Shown: positions 36,831 through 49,496 of the stretch, one piece after another
Layout of the letters: every line of letters starts with the position of its first letter
How positions within the stretch are numbered: position 1 is the first letter of the stretch
Assembly (NCBI GenBank): GCA_033961575.1
Contig: CM066730.1
Coordinates: 138,039,523-138,103,522, forward strand
Reading direction: 5' to 3'
Length of the DNA stretch: 64,000 bases
DNA from: Aselliscus stoliczkanus
Lineage: Eukaryota > Chordata > Mammalia > Chiroptera > Hipposideridae
The notes under the pieces: model-generated
What the model saw: only the letters and a program-made list of their open reading frames with translations
Databases searched by the model: none
What the model was told of the DNA's origin: nothing
Program-made: the position numbers and the translations under genes

Positions 36831-37619
36831 CAAAAACTTTCATAAATAAGAAAATAAAGCAAACCCCTGAGTTTTCTCTTAAGCAGTCAGAATTCTCTCT
36901 CTTAACTATCCCAACCTTTGCTCGTGGGGCCCACTTTCTCTTAAACATCAGAGCTGTGTACTATGTGGTTCCTTCCAGAGTCCAGCAGCTTTTTCTAAAA
37001 GCTGAGCTCAAAAGTGAAGCCAGTCCTGGGTAGGACAGCGGGATATACTTCAGGTACCATGTTAACATTTTCAAGGAATATAAAAGACGGGAGCCAAACA
37101 AAACCTGGCTTCCCCTGTCACTGGAATCTCTCTGACCTCAATTCTATGATCTTGCGATGAGAAATGTAGTTTATCAGGGCACTTTAGGCTACTACCCTCT
37201 AATGATATTTTATAACTTTTGTCCAATCTGAACATATTATTACTTTTTATTTTGATCTAAAACATGGCTACTACTTTCTTAAATTAATCTCACATATTCA
37301 TTGCAAGGATTAGAAATTCTACACACAGGCTGCCTTGCACAGAAACTGGCACAGGGTACTTCATAAATTCTAGCTATCATTATTATTAAGTATAAACATG
37401 TTCCTTGGTCATCCTTGGAATGTTGTCCCTGACAAATTCCTCTTCTTTATACTCGTATTCCATGCATAAGCCTGAATACTGAGTAGGCTTTTCCTTTTTG
37501 AATATTACTTTTTCAGATCCAAATTTTACCTTCTTGAACTTGTGATCTGGTGTTTACTAATCTATTTCACTGGGAATACAAATCATTGGCTGTTAGCATA
37601 TCTCTTTGTATGAACTTGA

Positions 37620-37830
37620 TTATAAACTATGTGTTGAGTACCTACAATTTGACCTAGAGACAGAGCATGGAAGAGGCTTTGTTTAATGAGCAGGGGCGTG
37701 TGGGAAAGACAGGGAAGGACAGGGCTGCACCAGAGCTGAGCATAAAGAGTTCCGAAGGCCCCCTTAACAACATGTAGAATGGGAAGAGGAGGGCCTCCCG
37801 GAGGTGACACCAGGGCTAGAACTCTGAGGA
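37620..37830 (-). mobile_element. L2 3' fragment, minus strand
   Basis: TGTGTTGAGTACCTACAATT followed by GGAGGTGACACCAGGGCTAG. Confidence 0.55.
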
Positions 37831-38049
37831 AGACACATACTAATGAGAGTGGACCACCTAAGAATATAGGTCTGAGGTCCCCATGCTTTGTTCAACCTCA
37901 GTTCCATTCCTTCCTTACTCTGTGACCTCTCCATGCCTCTGTTACCTCATCTGTACATTGTGATGATGAGATCCACTCTGGAGTTTACTGGAAGTATGTA
38001 AATAACATAGCAAATGCTCCATAAGTGTGAGTTACAATCATGATGAGAA

Positions 38050-40100
38050 TTCTGGTGACGGTGATACCAGGTAGAAAGGAGATGTGGCCATTCCAGGCAG
38101 AGAAAACAAGAAGCCCAAAGGCCAAATCTTCTTTTCAAGAAGACGAAATATAGGCCTATACATCTTCAATCCAAAGTATCCCAAATGCCAAAAGTTTTTT
38201 CATGATTCATTTGGTGATAAAGTGTTCTCTAACTGATCAAGCTATTTAGAGTCTATTTAACCGACTTGGTATGAATATTCACAAGTTTTATTGTATAAAT
38301 ATTAATGTGTTTGATTATGGATGCTGCTCAAGATCTCACTGGCAGTTTTATGTACTATACTGTAAATATACACATTAATTTTCTAAAATCTGGATAGTTT
38401 TTATTCTTAACACATTTGGCCCCAAGGAATTCAGATAAGGGTGTGTGGAGGTACCTGCTAGAATTAGGAGGAAAGGTGAAGGATAGCAGATGAGGCCAGA
38501 GGTGGGCAGGGCCCAGATCATATGCAATCTCCTATGCCCAGCTAGGATTCAGGAGTTTCACCGAAAGATTTTAATCGGGAAAGTGAAACCATCGGACTTA
38601 ATATTCAAGATTATCTTCAGTCTACTGGGGTGGTCAGGTTCATGCAAATCAGTGTCTTGCACATTACTAAAGAATGAATACATATATTAATATAATTGGC
38701 CATTCTCTCTGTGGGCTCGCTCTGCTTTCTCATGGTCTATTTCTCAAATTCCAGAGACCCTGTTTTTTAAGATCATAGCTAATCTCTCAGCTAAGAGTTA
38801 CATATTTACCTGAGTAACATTCAGTTAATTCTAACACATAAGCAGATGATAAGTGCGTAAGTCAGAGAGGCCCATGACTGGTATGTCAAGCAGATCCTGG
38901 GCAGCTGATCCATCATTTAAAAGCACCATCTAAGTAAATGTCCCCCCAACCAACAGAATCAAGGTTCAGTCTTTGCCTGGCTCCACAAAAGGATAAAACC
39001 AATGGTAGAAAACACCAAATGCAAATTTGGCAATTGGATCGCATTGATATTTTTTTATTGTTTTATGTATTTGCTTTTGGCCTGCTTCAAGGTACAGTTC
39101 AGTGAAAAACTCTGTTCTCAGGCAGATGGACTTTTGTAACTGAATTGATCAATGCTGCTGCATCAAGTGGGAATGGCCAGTTAATCAAGGAAACAACCTA
39201 AAGCCCTACTGAACGCTGGATGATGTATATGGTCTGTCAATTCATCAGAGGAAATGAAAATGAATATGGCATGGTTTGTTTTTCAACAAACTTTGATGGT
39301 TGCTACCCATATATTTCTGTCTGTCCTTCAGTAATCCAATATTTACTGGACACATACCATGTGTCAGGAACTACACTAACTGCGAGTACATGGAAATTTA
39401 CTGTTGTGTTATCTTCCTGTTACCTCTGTAAGTAAGAAAACCACATGCTGGTATCATTCTTAGTGTAACCTAAAAGATGGGCACTAAATCTTTCTCTTTC
39501 TCAAACATCACTAAACTGAGCTCTCTAGAAGTTTGAAAAATACATGGCAGAGGTGAATTTATAGTATGTGAATTACCTTTCAGTAAAAATGTTTAAAAAA
39601 ATACATCACAGCATTACAGTAACTTTTGCAGCCTTACAATTTAAGACTTCCATTCTTTTTAAACTGAATATATCCAAAATCTATAAGAACAAGGCAAAAT
39701 GTCCACTCAGGTTTCCCATTTGACCTTCGTGACCCCCTCCCCTGCCATTGGCAGTAGGGAGTCCCTGAATATCCCTTAGGAAAGGACTTCGCATCTAATA
39801 CTTCGGCACTGGTGACTCAAAACATTTCTCATGGGTTCTTGAGATCTTTGGTCTTTTAGATGGTATGTCTCCTGGTGCTCTAAAACTGATTAAGTGGAAG
39901 AATAGAAACTATCCCCAACTTCTCTGATGGCTCTGGGGGACAAACAATATGAAAATTGAATTAACTTGACAAAAAGGGCCCATGGAGTAGAGTGGAAAAA
40001 GGGGATGAAAAAATAAGGGAAAAGCAACAAGGCAAAAACACTAACCCCCGCTGAACCAACTGTATGCTGAACAGATAAGCCGCTGCGTGTGGAGGCCTTG
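38050..40100. other. Mostly repeat-free intronic stretch
   Basis: A weak L2-like patch at 39330-39410 is the only old repeat seen. The part at 38990-39230 is AT-balanced and unique, and could hold a conserved non-coding element. Confidence 0.4.
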
Positions 40101-40109
40101 GCACAGTAC

Positions 40110-40172
40110 CTGATACTTAGTGAGGCTTCTACCACAGCTGGCTTCAGCATCTTTTTCATCCACACTGAACCA
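40110..40172 (-). other. Possible cryptic or alternative FGGY exon, 63 nt
   Basis: On the minus strand, a sequence ending tgtgcttttccag is followed by 63 nt (21 codons) without a stop, then a gtactg donor. The reading starts WFSVDEKDAEA and ends LTKYQ. The length is a multiple of three and the host intron is phase 0, so inclusion would keep the FGGY frame. Against it: the donor side resembles the 3' part of an old MIR or L2 copy, the donor lacks the best +3 to +6 match, and I recall no such insert in FGGY. It may be chance. Confidence 0.2.
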
Positions 40173-40719
40173 CTGGAAAAGCACAAACACTTTCATAACT
40201 GCTAGGCCACCCTCGGCAGCCAGAGTATCAGAGTCACCCACACAGCAGATGAATGGTAAATAGGAAAAGGAAAAACAAAAAAAATCAATGTGGTTTTCAT
40301 TTCATGCTCTTCCAAACGAATACAAAAACATCTTCATGAGCTGGGAAGTCAGCCGCACGTCTTCAAATTGCCTAATTCGGTCCTTGACCACAGAGCAGCA
40401 GGGAAACAGGGGAGATTAAATAAGCAGTCTCATAAATACTGTCCTCCCCAGGGACGCTGGTGACAAGTGATGTTGTTTATTTTTATTGTTATCATTAGAC
40501 TGGTGGCCTCTTACAAGGCAGGGCTTTGAAAAACTAGGAAGAAAGGAAAATAAGAGCCCTGTGGTCTAGTTGCAATCCAGCCCTAACTTTGCAGTTCTCA
40601 TCAGGCTTTGGGAAAGATCTGCCCTGTGATTATTTTACCCCCATTCCCACAAAACAGGCATGCACATGCCCAGTTCCCCCCACCCCCACCCCCAAATCTC
40701 ATTGTTCTGCTAAGGGCTG

Positions 40720-40940
40720 AGAGGATAAGTTCTCAAATCAAACAGCCTAAATTGGAAAGCCATCTCTAGGACTTAACCAGCTACATGACCTTGGGAAGGA
40801 ACTCAAGTTTCAGACCCTGTTAAGATGGGAGGATAATTCTGATAACTGTATAAGGTTATTATGATAAAATAATATCTTCAAATTTCTTAGCCCACAATAC
40901 CCATGCAGTAAATACTAGCCATTATTGTTATTGCTGCTAC
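40720..40940 (+). mobile_element. MIR SINE
   Basis: GACTTAACCAGCTACATGAC and GATGGGAGGATAATTCTGAT, ending GCAGTAAATACTAGCCATTA. Confidence 0.75.
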
Positions 40941-41129
40941 TTCTAGTTCTTCCCCCTGCCTCTTCTACCATCCTTCCAGACAAGTTGCTTTCTTTGGTGG
41001 AAAGCTGGGTTCAGGTCCATACAGACTGGCCTTTCCAGAAGCTTTTGTTTCTGACCTTTTGAGGGGCCTTGTTTCATCTGACTTTGCTGTGTTCCTGGGA
41101 CCAGATGGTCCTGCTCAGCTTTTACAGAC

Positions 41130-41320
41130 ATGGAAGGAATAGCCGGATCACATAGTAGGTGTGACCTCTGTAAGAAACTGCTAAACTCGTTTCCAAAGTG
41201 GCTGCACCATGTCCCGTTTCCACCAGCAGTGTGAGCGGTCCAGATCCTTGCCACAGTTTCAGCCATTCTAGTAAGCACTGCAGAGCTTACTGTGGTTTGA
41301 ATTTGCATTTCTCTTATACA
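41130..41320 (+). mobile_element. L1M 3'-region fragment, short
   Basis: GCCGGATCACATAGTAGGTG, then TTTCCAAAGTGGCTGCACCA. Parallel to text at about 42960-43100. Confidence 0.75.
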
Positions 41321-42369
41321 AGGGTGTGGAGCACCCTTTGCTCCCCAACATGGGCTTGGATGAAATAAGAGCGCCCCGATCCCAGGCCACACCCTTCGCT
41401 TTGGGAAACTTTTTCCTCAGATGGTGTGAGGCAGCTGCAGACCCTCACTATGGTCATCACCCCCCAAAATGCAGCTCTCACAGTGTGACAAGGTCTGAGG
41501 GGCGGCTTTTCTCTGGTTAGAGTCCAAAGGCTCTAGGGCTCTTGAACTTTCTTTTCCCAAAAGAAGAAAGATCACTAAGCTAAGGTGCATCCTGACAAGC
41601 AGCTGCTGGGTCGGGGAGATCATGTTCTTCTCCCAAGGGTATGGGGTGGGGGATGAGGATGGGGGTGGGAATGGAAAGCTCGGGAGGACTGCCACGCTGG
41701 AGAAAGGAGAGAGCAGGTGTGGCCAGCCTGTGTTTCCTGGACTCACTAAAGAGAAACCGTCCAGTGAAAATCTTACTTCCCAGAGAGGCCAAATGAATCC
41801 TAGGATATTCCTGGTAAGGTGGGGGCGGGGAACAGACTGACAATACCTCGGACACAGGGGACTTCCCCAGTCAGTCAGGACCCACTCAGCACAGGCAGAT
41901 AATGAAAGATGACCCCAATGGATTGGGAAGGAGACTCAGGAAAGTGCAAGCACTTGCACACTCCTCTCAATGGGGGAGGGAGTGAAGCCGCTAAGCACCT
42001 ACTGTGCACCCAGCTCTGAACTGGACAGGACAGAGGAAAGGGGGCATAGGAGACACAGAATCACTAAGCAAGTCAGCTTCCCCTGAAATATTATACAAGT
42101 TGGTGCCATTGAAACAAAAGTAACAATACTTATTGGTCTGTGTCAGGGGCCAAAAGACTAGAACAAGAAAATATGTCAGAGTAGCTACAGAATTACTTTG
42201 GGTTAAAAGGCAAAAAGTGAAAAACTAATATTTATTGAGCACCCACTATATATTATTTTTTTAAATGAGGAATAATTTTTATAGGTGTATTTGTAATAGT
42301 GCCTAGAATACAGTAAGCACTACATACAAATAAGTCACCGCAGAAACAATTATTATTATTTTTTCTGAT

Positions 42370-43260
42370 ACTCTTTTCTGTTCGTTTTTTTAAGCTTAAT
42401 TGATCTGGAATCAGCATTAAATAAGCTGCACTTATTTAAAATGTTGCATTTGATAAGTTTCGACATAGCATACACCAGTGAAGGCATTGCCACAATCAAG
42501 ATAACATCTCCATCACCCCAAAAGTTTCCTTGCACCCCTTTGGAACCACCCTCCGGGCCCTCGTTTTGCCTATTCCCCCACTGCAGGCTACCATTGATTG
42601 GCTTTTTGTCATTATACATTGATTTTCATTTCCTTCAGGTTCCACATATGAGGGCCAGTGACACTGCCCTTAAAAAAAAAAGTGATTTTCATTTCTTGAA
42701 TTTTAAATAAATTACATATTTTTTTCCTCATTTGGTTTGCTTCTATCACTCAGCATAATTATTTTGCAATTAATCCATGTCATATGTTACATTAATTCAT
42801 CTCCTTTTATTGCTTAGTGGTATTCCATTATAATGTTATACCAACAGTCTATCTATTCACTGTTGATAAACATCTGGGTTGTTTACTGTTTGGCTATTAA
42901 AAGTAAAGCTTGAGCATTCCTGCACAAGTTTTGGTAAGTTTCAGTGTTTTTATTAGTGGGATGGCTGGATCACACAGTAGGTGTACACTGGCTTTATAAG
43001 AAACTGCTTACTATTTTCCAAAGTGGTTGCCCCATTTCGCATTCCTACCTGCAGTGTGAGAGCTCCAGTTGCCCATATCTTTGCTACAATTTTAGCCCTT
43101 TTGATAAGTGTACAGTGGGTCTCACAGTGTTTTTAATTCACATTCCATTAATGATTAACGATGTTGAGTAATTTATCAGGTGCTCGTCATTCCTGTCTTT
43201 TCTTTGGTGAGATGTCTGTGCCAACATTTGCCCATATTTTAATTGAATCTATGCGCTGTC
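42370..43260 (+). mobile_element. L1M 3'-region fragment, interrupted by a SINE micro-insertion
   Basis: Runs from GCATTGCCACAATCAAGATA through CACTCAGCATAATTATTTTG, GGATGGCTGGATCACACAGT and GATGTTGAGTAATTTATCAG. The 50-bp insertion at 42633-42682 is the only clear interruption. Confidence 0.82.
42633..42682 (+). mobile_element. 50-bp micro-insertion of SINE sequence with A tail
   Basis: Bounded by a 13-bp duplication, TGATTTTCATTTC, at 42620-42632 and 42683-42695. The insert carries CACATATGAGGGCCAGTGAC, identical to the post-B-box part of the SINE at 21003-21456 (reverse complement of about 21362-21393), followed directly by about ten A. It interrupts an L1M 3' region, which is continuous once the insert is removed. 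Confidence 0.8.
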
Positions 43261-43279
43261 TCCTCTGAGCCTTTGAAAG

Positions 43280-43530
43280 AAGCTATGTAACTGAAAGGGA
43301 AGAGCAAGGATTCTGGGGGGGGGTCAGTGCCCTAGAGAGCAAAAACAGGCGTCCCCTTCCTGCACAAGGAGTGATCCTCATAACTGCTCTTTGCTTCAGT
43401 TTCTTCACTTGTGAAATGGGGATAGGAATGGTGCTTCACAGGACTGTTGAGCTGATTACATGATATAAAGGACTTAGCACAGTACTTGGTACACTGGACG
43501 TGCTCAATAGATGGGAGCCACTACTACTAC
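43280..43530 (+). mobile_element. MIR SINE
   Basis: TTTCTTCACTTGTGAAATGG, then GACTTAGCACAGTACTTGGT. Confidence 0.75.
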
Positions 43531-43634
43531 TGCCTGTCTCCTTGTAATAACAGGATGCTTATAATGGGGATGCTAAACATCCTCCATCCAGCACAGTGCA
43601 GAGCTGCCCTGCCACAAATGCCAGGGCAAGCACT

Positions 43635-43666
43635 ACCTATAAGAGCATGAACTGGCTCTTATAGGT
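43635..43666. repeat. Perfect 12-bp inverted repeat, 8-nt loop
   Basis: ACCTATAAGAGC pairs with GCTCTTATAGGT around ATGAACTG. No poly-T or other transcriptional signal adjoins it. Confidence 0.85.
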
Positions 43667-44504
43667 CACTGAACAGCATCGGCCCAGTACCCACGGAATC
43701 AATGATTAGGATAAAAACTTTTTTGCAGTTTATGTGGCTGCAGGGCCCAGGGCTGGTCTCAATATGGAGAGGCTTCTGAGAATGCTGGTTCCTACAGGTG
43801 ACATCAGTGGGTCCTGGTGAACTAAGGGGAAGCAGGGTACTTCATGCACAGTACCCCAGTTCTTGCATCGGCAGGTGTAACAGCGGTCCTATCTGTATCA
43901 GGTGGACCACCTTCCATCTCTTTCATGACCTCTACCAACCCCCCATCTCCCCACCCGCTAACAACACCAAGACAGAGAAACTGGGCCCACTTGCCCACTC
44001 TTCTCTTAGCTGTGACATCCTACTAACAGAAGATCATCAGTTCAAGGCATGCGGCTGGCTGTTCTCCCTTCCTGTGGTATTCTCCCAATGGGTCTCCACC
44101 TACCCACATCCCATCCAGGCCACCACAGAGGAAGTCAGCTGTCTGGTGCTATAGACACAGAATAGAAAAACCAAGCAGAGAAGAGGGAGGCCAGGGCCTA
44201 GTGCCTGAAACTGAGCTAGCAGGAACAGTGTCCCGGCGGGAGTGGGGAAAACCACAATCCTGCAAATATCACCACCTCCAGGAAAGCTCCCTTGTCTCCT
44301 GATGAACTTGAGTGGGCCCTTCTCCATATTCCCACCGCACTCCAGTCACGCATGTGCTGTGGTCGCCGCCATTCTGGGCTGCAGTGATCTCCTTGTCTTT
44401 TTCGGTGAAGACACTTTATCTTATTTACTTTAATGCCCTTAGCATTTAGCTAGGCGAATACCAGAAAATGTTTTCTTCATGAGGGGTTGATTTAATAAAT
44501 GATT

Positions 44505-45080
44505 TTTTTTTAAAAAAATAAACTTTTCATTTTAGAATAGTTTTAGGTTACAGAAAAATTGTAAAAATAGTAGAGTTCCCATATATCTCACACCCAATTT
44601 GCCCTAAAATTAATATCTTACATTAAGTACATATATCACAATAAAGACAGATACTGATAAATTATCACTAGCAAAAGGCCATACTTTATTCAGATTCCCT
44701 TAGGTTTTACCTAATATTCTTTTTCTGTTATAGGATCCCATCTAGGATATTAGATTATGTTTAGTCATCGTGTCTCATTAGGCTCCTCTTGATTGTGATA
44801 ATTTCTTAGACTTCCCTTATTTTTTGATGACCTTGACAGTTTGAAGAGTGCTGGTCAGGTATTTTGTAGAATGTCCCTCGAGTGGGATTTGTCTGATGTT
44901 TTCCTTATCATTAGGATTTTTGGGGGGAGAAGATCCCAAAGATAAAAGTGTCATTTTCATCACATCAATGGTACATATGATCAACATGACTTATCATGTT
45001 GATGTTGACCTTGGTTCACCTGGCTAAGGTAGTGTTTGTCAGTTTCCCCACTGTAAAATTGCTCTCTTTCCCTCTTTTCA
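44505..45080 (+). mobile_element. L1M 3'-region fragment
   Basis: Contains TTTGTAGAATGTCCCTCGAG, GGATTTGTCTGATGTTTTCC and CAACATGACTTATCATGTTG. Same family region as 32950-33640 but a separate insertion. Confidence 0.8.
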
Positions 45081-45769
45081 CAATGTACTCTTTGGAAGGA
45101 AGTCACTAAGTGAAGCTCACTTTTAAGGAGTGGAAAATTATACTCCACCTCCTTTAGGGGGAACAGCCCCATAAATTTTTTTGAATTCTTCTGCATGGGG
45201 AGATTTGTCTCTTCTGTTCCTTTATTTACTCAATCATTTATTAAATAAGTATGGATCCATTATATTTATGTTTTACTTTGGGCTATTATCCAATTCTACT
45301 TTATTTTGCTGCTCAAATTGTTCCAGTTTTGGCCACTGGGAGCTCCCTCAGTTGGCTCCTGAGGCTCCATCATCATTTTTTTTTTTAAAGCAACTTCCTT
45401 ATTTTCTGGTGCTATAAGATGTACTAGGCTCATCTTGTCAATTTCCTGCCCCAGTCCTGGAATCAGCCATTTCTCCAAGGAGTCCTGTTCATTTTACTGG
45501 AGAATGAGATTAGAAACCAAGATGTGTGCCCCAGGGGTACTTGTAACAGCTAGCTGCTGGGGTAGACTTGTTTCTGGGCCCTGTCAGATGTCAGAGCTGG
45601 GAAGTATGTTTTGTAGCCTGTATACCTACACATGTCTATAAATGTTCCCATCTGTATCCATCTGTATCTAAATAATAATAAACATGAGCTCATCCTGATA
45701 TGCCCTAATTCTAACCCATTACCACATGGATCATTCTAGCCTAATGAACCATTTTTAATAATAACACCG

Positions 45770-45970
45770 CATTAGATATTTTGTACTAGATACAGTGCCA
45801 AGCTGTTTACAAAAATTACCTCATTTTATCCTCAAAAGAATTTCATAGGTAAATATTACCATCTATATTTAACAGAGGAAGAAACTGAGGCACCAAAAGA
45901 CGTACATAGTATCTTACCTACTAACACAGTAAGTGGTGGGGCCAGCATATAAGCCTACATCTTTGAGATT
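45770..45970 (-). mobile_element. MIR, minus strand
   Basis: ACAGAGGAAGAAACTGAGGC and AACACAGTAAGTGGTGGGGC. Confidence 0.8.
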
Positions 45971-46551
45971 CCATGTCCACTGAGTGATAGAGAACACCCT
46001 CCTTACATTCATCTAAGACTTTGCAGAAACTTCAGTTCTGAGCAATTTAAGATGTAGACATCTTACCTAGCTCTCACTAACTACTGTTGTGTTCCAAACT
46101 TACCTCTTCAGTATTTCCCTGTTCCCAGGGTTCTCTCTCCATCTGACACGCTAACTGGAAGACAAATTGCCAAGTTACAACCTGACTTGACAGCGCAAGA
46201 AAAGGGGTGTTGGTGCCATGGCAGAGCAGCGCCATCTGACCCCGTGACTTTTCAACCTCTGGCTAACCCCCGTGGTGTATTATCTTGGGTTTTGGTGACT
46301 TGGTCGTAATTAACTCTGAACAAGCAGCTCTGCTTTCATGGAGTTAAAAACAGAAGAGTATTTTTTTTTTCCCCTCTTGTTAATTAAATCATCTACAAGG
46401 AAGCTAAATGTGCAGCCCACACTAATATCAAAGGCCGGATTACTAAGTGTTAGGTTCTACCTCAGGCTTTTTCTCCAGATTCCTGGAAGGAACAGGGACC
46501 TGGAGGGAGGGAGCCTCTAAGTATTTAGCAACATTAGCTTACTTGGACAGC

Positions 46552-46604
46552 CATTCATTCACTCATTCATCCATTCACCCATTCATTCATTCGTTCGTTC
46601 ATTG
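46552..46604. repeat. (TTCA)n tetranucleotide repeat
   Basis: About 12 imperfect CATT units with CATC, CACC and CGTT variants. Confidence 0.9.
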
Positions 46605-47180
46605 TCGGTGATCTAGAAGGAGGCGACCTGTATAAAAATATTCCTTGGGAGTTTTGTTTTAATGAACCTACTGAATCATAAACACCAGCAGTGAGCAGAA
46701 AGAAGAAAGAGAATTCTTCAGACCAGGTTGAAAACCACTTTTTGAAAAGCCCACAGCCCCCTCTGGTCCCTGTGTTCTGTTTGGTGAATTTCTCCTGACA
46801 GTTGGTGGTTTTAGTTGCCAGAACCACAACAAAGGGGGTCCTTGAGTTTCCCTGGGAGTGTTTCCTCAGACCTGCACCTCTCCTAGACCTCACAAAGGTG
46901 TTATTGTTACTGGTTCGCTGGGCGCCCAGCACCTGAGCGAGATCAAAGATGCTTTCCGATGCCAGCATGACCACAGTCTCGCCCTCACCACATAACATTA
47001 AAGCGGATGATTAATCCCGTTGGCCCAGAAGGTCCCTTCCCACTCCCAAGTACAAAGCAGGGTGGGGGCGGGGGCTTTGTTTCCAGCACAACACGGCCAT
47101 AATAAACGGGCATTTTATGACCCTCCTTCGCTGCAACCAAGTGCAGCTGCCCATCAGCCTCAGTAGAGCCCAGACAGTTG
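46605..47180. other. Repeat-poor stretch, possible conserved non-coding element
   Basis: I recognise no transposon here. It is richer in CpG than its surroundings (CGCTGGGCGCCCAGC at about 46916-46930) and contains the homeobox-like ATAATAAAC and TTTTATGACC at 47099-47122. Conservation cannot be judged from one sequence. Confidence 0.3.
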
Positions 47181-49496
47181 CTCTGTGTGAGCCTTTTCTA
47201 TCCCCAGGAAAGTGTAACAGGAACACCATTTCTGTGTGTCTGTGTTGCACTAGGTGTGTACCTACATAGTCCTATCCTCCAGCATGCCTGTGAGGCTGGC
47301 TTCATCACCCTCAATGTGGTGGATGAAGAATCTGATGCTCGGAGAAGCTCAGTGGCTCCTCTCAGCCCACAGGGCCCGAAAGTACACGAGCAGATGTTCA
47401 GACCTACATCAGGATGATGCTGAAGCCCCTGCATCATCCACTCCTCTAAGCACCTCCACAGCTCAGCGCGGCCTCCACAGGACACGCGCTTGGGAATGAG
47501 ACGGAGCTAGATCTATGTTTTCAGCTCCAGCTGAAGACCTATCTGTACCTCAGTTGCCAAATGTGTAAAATGGATCCTTTTGGGAAAGTATCATCCTAAT
47601 TAAGAGACAAGGAGACTGAGAAGCAGGAAGGTCACAGAGTCACTCACATTCATTTGGATTTGATTCTGCTCAGAAATCTGAACTGAGTGGGGTCAAAGCG
47701 CCTGAAATTCAGATTCCATGGGGGAAACTGGATTCGATGCATCCCTGTGAAAGGGGAGGATGATTTTAAATAGGTTTAATAGGTCAGTAGTGAAGACAAG
47801 CCAGCAAGTGTAGACTCACACCCAGGGAAATGAGGGCTGGCTGCTCTGGTGGGCACCTCAGGCATCAGGCGCTTCCAGGCCTCTGCAGCTCCCTTCCTGC
47901 CACGACAGCTGAGCCTTACAGTGGGGCTGCTGAGGGGAAGGAAGAGGCCGGGAGTTTTCAACTCAATTAAAGAAGCTCCACTTAAGAATTTGCCCAGAGA
48001 AACAAATAAAAAGAAAATTGTTTTTGGAGGGTGGGGTGGAGGCCAAGGAAAGTTCTGTCCTTAAAGACCAGTATCACTCAAACGTCCCCTCAGGAAGCTG
48101 TCCCTAACCCTGGACGCTGCCCAGGCAGGGTCAGGCACTGTCTCCTTCCTGCCCAGCAACATGCATGCTATTACAGTAATCAAGAGCTCGGCCCTGGGAA
48201 GTGCTTACTTTATGTGAAGCACATTCTAGAACCTCACTTCATCCTCATAATACTGTGAGCCACATACTGCAACTCTCCACGATCGACAGGAGGGATGTGA
48301 GGCCGCAGAGGGTTAAGGTCCTCGCTCAGGGGCCCGTCCTCAGGAACGCGAGGAGGAGCTGGGATGGGAAACCGATCAGGTGGCCTCACCATCCTTGTGA
48401 AATGGGACGCCATGTGTGCGAACACCTTGCACCCCGCCTGGGACGGAACAGAGGCTCAGTATCACAAGTTCATCTGAATTGACGATTGGGGGCCTGGTAT
48501 TAGAATACCGGGTACACTTCTATGTCATCAGTGAGAGGCCCTACATCATTTAGCACAGCCTCAGACACAATACCAGAAGATCAGTAAATAAACAGACGTA
48601 TCAATCATGTCTCAACCCAGATATTTAATGGTAAAAAAGGCTCTTTGGTCCCTATGGTTATTAAACACAGCTTCTCATTGCCCATGACCCCCTTCACAGT
48701 CCACAGCTCCTGACCTGGACTGTACCCCACTCTAATCCTTGCTCATGCCCCTGTGCCTCCCCCATTTGCCTTCCTCCTCCTCCTTCACTCTCCCCTCTAT
48801 TTTACTCATCTGGGAAAAATCCAAGGAGTAATCCATCTAAGTTGAACAGAGTAATGACTTTTAAATAAAAATATGGTAGAAATGGGTACTTATCGAAATG
48901 GAATGCTTTCAGGCTCATGCATTTAAAAAAGATATAAATTTTAGGGCAGGCACTAAATTTTAACTGCAATCTTGGAGAAAGCCTTTCTACTAATTCATGG
49001 AGAAAAATTAACAAAGTGAAAATTGCTTATCAGTGTTCTTTTGAAGTCATGAAATGCAGCCTAATTCTATAGATCATCAGGCCGCTCCCAGGGAGATAGA
49101 TTTATATTGATTGAGAGAGAGCTCAGTGGCCAAGGAAAACAGACATCCCTCTGCTGAGAAGCCTCTACTGCCCGTTAGGGACAGATCGGTCTGGGAGCAA
49201 GGAGTTGCCATCTCTGGATCCAATTTCACCTCCCACACTGCCGCGGATCTCTGGCCAGGGTGATGTCAAAGGCAGACTCAGCCCTTTTCACACTTTTTAA
49301 GAATTTGGCCCCTGGAAAAGAATCTGGCAAAGCTAAGCAAGGCTGTTGGAGGGAGAGATGGGCTTCCGGCTAGACAAAACATGGGTGGCAGGAAGGGAAG
49401 AAGGTGAGGGGGTAAAAAGAGGGCCAGCAGCTCAGATCTCCTCTGGGTTGCCCTCCCTTCAGTGTAGAGGCCCCGCCCTTGGCCTGGCCGACTCAC

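Larger units (their letters stand above)
13241..49496 (-). other. FGGY: FGGY intron between the two exons, about 36.3 kb
   Basis: Bounded by gtgagt at its 5' end (plus coordinates 49491-49496) and cttTccag at its 3' end (13241-13248). It joins phase 0 to phase 0. All repeats listed between these coordinates are therefore carried in the FGGY pre-mRNA, in sense when on the minus strand. Apart from the weak 63-nt candidate at 40110-40172, I found no convincing exon inside. Confidence 0.9.

Noticed and set aside
40943..41392. 149-codon minus-strand ORF
   Set aside because: It covers an L1M fragment and MIR tail, with no family resemblance.
46567..46998. 143-codon minus-strand ORF
   Set aside because: It runs into a TTCA repeat at its end and shows no domain or splice signals. 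It overlaps a stretch better described as possible regulatory DNA.
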